A stretch of DNA of 7,211 bases, from contig PMNQ01000089.1 in NCBI GenBank assembly GCA_003162555.1, positions 1-7,211 on the forward strand. Reading direction: 5' to 3'. Source of the stretch: Gammaproteobacteria bacterium. GTDB lineage: Bacteria > Pseudomonadota > Gammaproteobacteria > Steroidobacterales > Steroidobacteraceae. Of this stretch, positions 5,382 to 7,211 are shown one piece after another. The number at the start of each line of letters is the position of its first letter. The stretch's first letter is position 1. The translations under genes were made by a program, and so were the position numbers. Below the pieces are notes generated by a model. The model was not told the origin of the DNA and searched no databases. It saw nothing but the letters and a program-made list of their open reading frames with translations.

Positions 5382-7211
5382 CTATCCCGCGCGCGCAGCC
5401 AGCGCTTCGGCCGACGCGCCGGCATCCGCCGCCGCCACGGCGCTCATGTCGACGATGCGGCGCACCGTCGATGAGGGCGTCATGATGTGCACCGGCTGCG
5501 CGATGCCGAGCAGGATGCCGCCGACGATCACGCCGCCCCCGCCCGCCGCAATGCGCAGCGCGTTGTAGCAGATGTTGGCGGCATCCACGTTCGGCATGAT
5601 CAACAGGTTTGCATCGTGCTGCAGGTGCGAGTCCGGGAACTCGCTGGCGCGGATGGCGCTCGAAAGCGCCGAGTCCGCGCGCATCTCGCCATCCACTTCC
5701 AGGTCGGCGTCGCGGTCCCGGATCAGCCCAAGCGCCACGCGCATCTTCTGCGCCGAGGGCGCGTCCGAGCTGCCGAAGCTCGAATGCGAGACCAGCGCGA
5801 CCCGCGGTGTCATACCGAAGCGCCGCACCTGTTCGGCGGCCAGCAGCGTCATCTCGGCGATCTGTTCGGCGTCGGGATCGCGATTGACGTGCGTGTCGCA
5901 GAAAAACAGCTGCCGGTCATTGAGGATCAGCAGCTGCATGGTTGCCACAGTGTGCACGCCGCGGCGCAGGCCAATGACACGCCGCACGAATTTCAGGTGA
6001 TCGAGATAATCGCCAACCGTGCCGCACAGCATCGCGTCGGCGTCACCGCGGCGCAGCAGCATGGCGCCAATCAGCGAGGTGCGGCTGCGCATCTGCTCCA
6101 TCGCCAGCGCCCGCGTGACGCCGCTCCGGCAGGCCAGCTCGTAGTACTCGCTCCAGGCATCGCGGAAGCGCGCATCGTTGTGCACGTTGACGGCTTCGCA
6201 ATGCTCGCCGAGCCGTAGGCGGAGCCCGAGTTTCTCGATGCGCGCTTCCATCAGCTCGATGCGGCCAATCAGGATCGGCCGGGCCAGTCCTTCATCGACC
6301 ACCACCTGCACCGCCTGCAGCACGCGCGGATCCTCGCCCTCGGCATAGATCAGGCGCTGCGGATGCCGCTTCGCGGTCGCGAACACGGCGCGCATCGCGG
6401 AGGCAGACTGGTACACGAACTGCGACAGGCTGGCGCGATAGGCGGCGAGATCGGCAATCGGCCGGGTCGCCACGCCGCTGTCCATGGCGGCGCGCGCCAC
6501 GGCCGGCGCGATCATCGTGATCAGCCGCGGATCGAAGGCGCGCGGAATCAGGAACTGCGGACCGAAACCTTCGCTGCTCTCGCCGTAGGCCGCGGTGGCG
6601 ACATCCGACTGCTCAGCCTGCGCCAATTCCGCCAGCGCGTGCACCGTCGCCAGTTTCATCGCCTCGTTGATCACCGTCGCACCGACATCGAGCGCGCCGC
6701 GGAAGATGAACGGGAAGCACAGCGAGTTGTTCACCTGGTTCGGGTAGTCGGAACGACCGGTGCAGACGATGCAATCGGGCCGCGCGGCCTGCGCCAGCTC
6801 CGGGCGGATCTCCGGTTCGGGGTTGGCCAACGCCAGGATCAAAGGGCGCGGCGCCATGCGCGCCACCATTTCAGGCTTGAGCACGCCCGGGCCCGAGAGC
6901 CCAAGAAAAATATCGGCGTCGACGACGATCTCGGCCAGCGTGCGCGCCTTGGTTGCGCGCGCGTAGCGCAGCTTGTCGGCGTCAGTATTCGGGCGGCCCA
7001 AGTAGACCACGCCGCTGCTGTCGGCGATGGTCACGTTTTCTTTGCGCAGCCCCACCGCGACCAGCAGGTCAAGGCAGGCCAGCGCCGCAGCACCGGCACC
7101 AGACCCTGCGACCTTCACGTCGGCGATGTTCTTGCCGACGACTTTAAGGCCGTTGAGCACGGCGGCCGTGACGATGATCGCGGTGCCATGCTGATCGTCG
7201 TGGAACACCGG
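5382..7211 (-). CDS. maeB: MaeB-type malic enzyme with phosphotransacetylase-like domain (5' end outside window)
   Basis: 609 residues of an incomplete gene entering from the right edge; about 150 N-terminal residues, including the early catalytic part of the malic domain, lie outside. The enzyme oxidatively decarboxylates malate to pyruvate, making reduced cofactor (NADP-dependent in the MaeB family). The visible fragment opens with PVFHDDQHGTAI, the conserved divalent-metal/substrate segment. The dinucleotide-binding fold follows with GSGAGAA (about 36-42), then LALANPEPEI (125-134) and TGRSDYPNQVNN (150-161), which matches the E. coli block. From about residue 285 a phosphotransacetylase-like domain runs to the end (RLIYAEGEDPRVLQA, CGTVGDYLDHL, SHSSFGSSDAPSAQKMR, LIMPNVDAANICYNALR). 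In E. coli this domain is regulatory and not an active acetyltransferase. The GTG at 7206-7208 is an internal valine, not a start. The only downstream neighbour is yciH. Confidence 0.96.
   Translation of the reverse strand, partial: PVFHDDQHGTAIIVTAAVLNGLKVVGKNIADVKVAGSGAGAAALACLDLLVAVGLRKENVTIADSSGVVYLGRPNTDADKLRYARATKARTLAEIVVDADIFLGLSGPGVLKPEMVARMAPRPLILALANPEPEIRPELAQAARPDCIVCTGRSDYPNQVNNSLCFPFIFRGALDVGATVINEAMKLATVHALAELAQAEQSDVATAAYGESSEGFGPQFLIPRAFDPRLITMIAPAVARAAMDSGVATRPIADLAAYRASLSQFVYQSASAMRAVFATAKRHPQRLIYAEGEDPRVLQAVQVVVDEGLARPILIGRIELMEARIEKLGLRLRLGEHCEAVNVHNDARFRDAWSEYYELACRSGVTRALAMEQMRSRTSLIGAMLLRRGDADAMLCGTVGDYLDHLKFVRRVIGLRRGVHTVATMQLLILNDRQLFFCDTHVNRDPDAEQIAEMTLLAAEQVRRFGMTPRVALVSHSSFGSSDAPSAQKMRVALGLIRDRDADLEVDGEMRADSALSSAIRASEFPDSHLQHDANLLIMPNVDAANICYNALRIAAGGGGVIVGGILLGIAQPVHIMTPSSTVRRIVDMSAVAAADAGASAEALAARAG

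Noticed and set aside
5487..6218. 243-codon plus-strand frame opposite maeB
   Set aside because: It is an antisense shadow of the phosphotransacetylase-like domain, without any motif.
7206..7208. GTG as the start of the malic enzyme gene
   Set aside because: The frame stays open to the window edge and the residue before it is the conserved proline of PVFHDDQHGTAI, so the GTG is an internal valine and the gene is cut by the window.
1..7211. CRISPR array, tRNA/rRNA genes, defence island or prophage
   Set aside because: No regularly spaced repeats, RNA gene signatures, integrase, nuclease or toxin-antitoxin genes are seen; all coding space is taken by housekeeping genes.

Overview
This window looks like a chromosomal housekeeping segment from a high-GC gammaproteobacterium. 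The gene order (end of lptC, lptA, lptB, rpoN, hpf, rapZ) is the classic gammaproteobacterial 'rpoN operon' neighbourhood that links LPS transport to sigma-54. The long LptA with a Pro/Ala-rich tail, the GC-rich codon use and the Cys-containing YciH suggest a Xanthomonadales/Nevskiales-like lineage rather than an enteric one. That placement is inference from resemblance only.

Layout, plus strand (1-4982): the 3' end of lptC overlaps lptA by 4 bases, and lptA overlaps lptB by 4 bases. These encode the periplasmic bridge and ATPase parts of the LPS export machine. A 267-bp non-coding element with 31-bp terminal inverted repeats (1964-2230) fills almost the whole gap between lptB and rpoN. rpoN (sigma-54) then starts at a TTG just past the element. 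It is followed by a short-type hibernation promoting factor gene (hpf) with a strong Shine-Dalgarno, and by rapZ (a P-loop protein of the RNase adapter family). The PTS-Ntr genes ptsN and npr, normally found in this cluster, are absent.

Layout, minus strand (7211-4996): the 3' four-fifths of a maeB-type malic enzyme gene (malic enzyme plus phosphotransacetylase-like domain) runs in from the right edge. A SUI1/YciH-type gene lies 38 bp downstream of it, ends 13 bp from the rapZ stop and faces it tail to tail.

The coding content is conventional, and I see no defence system, CRISPR array, tRNA, rRNA or phage gene. The least explained object is the structured inverted-repeat element at 1964-2230. 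It looks like a miniature inverted-repeat (MITE-like) insertion between lptB and rpoN, and it would place a large folded leader in front of rpoN if transcription reads through from lptB.
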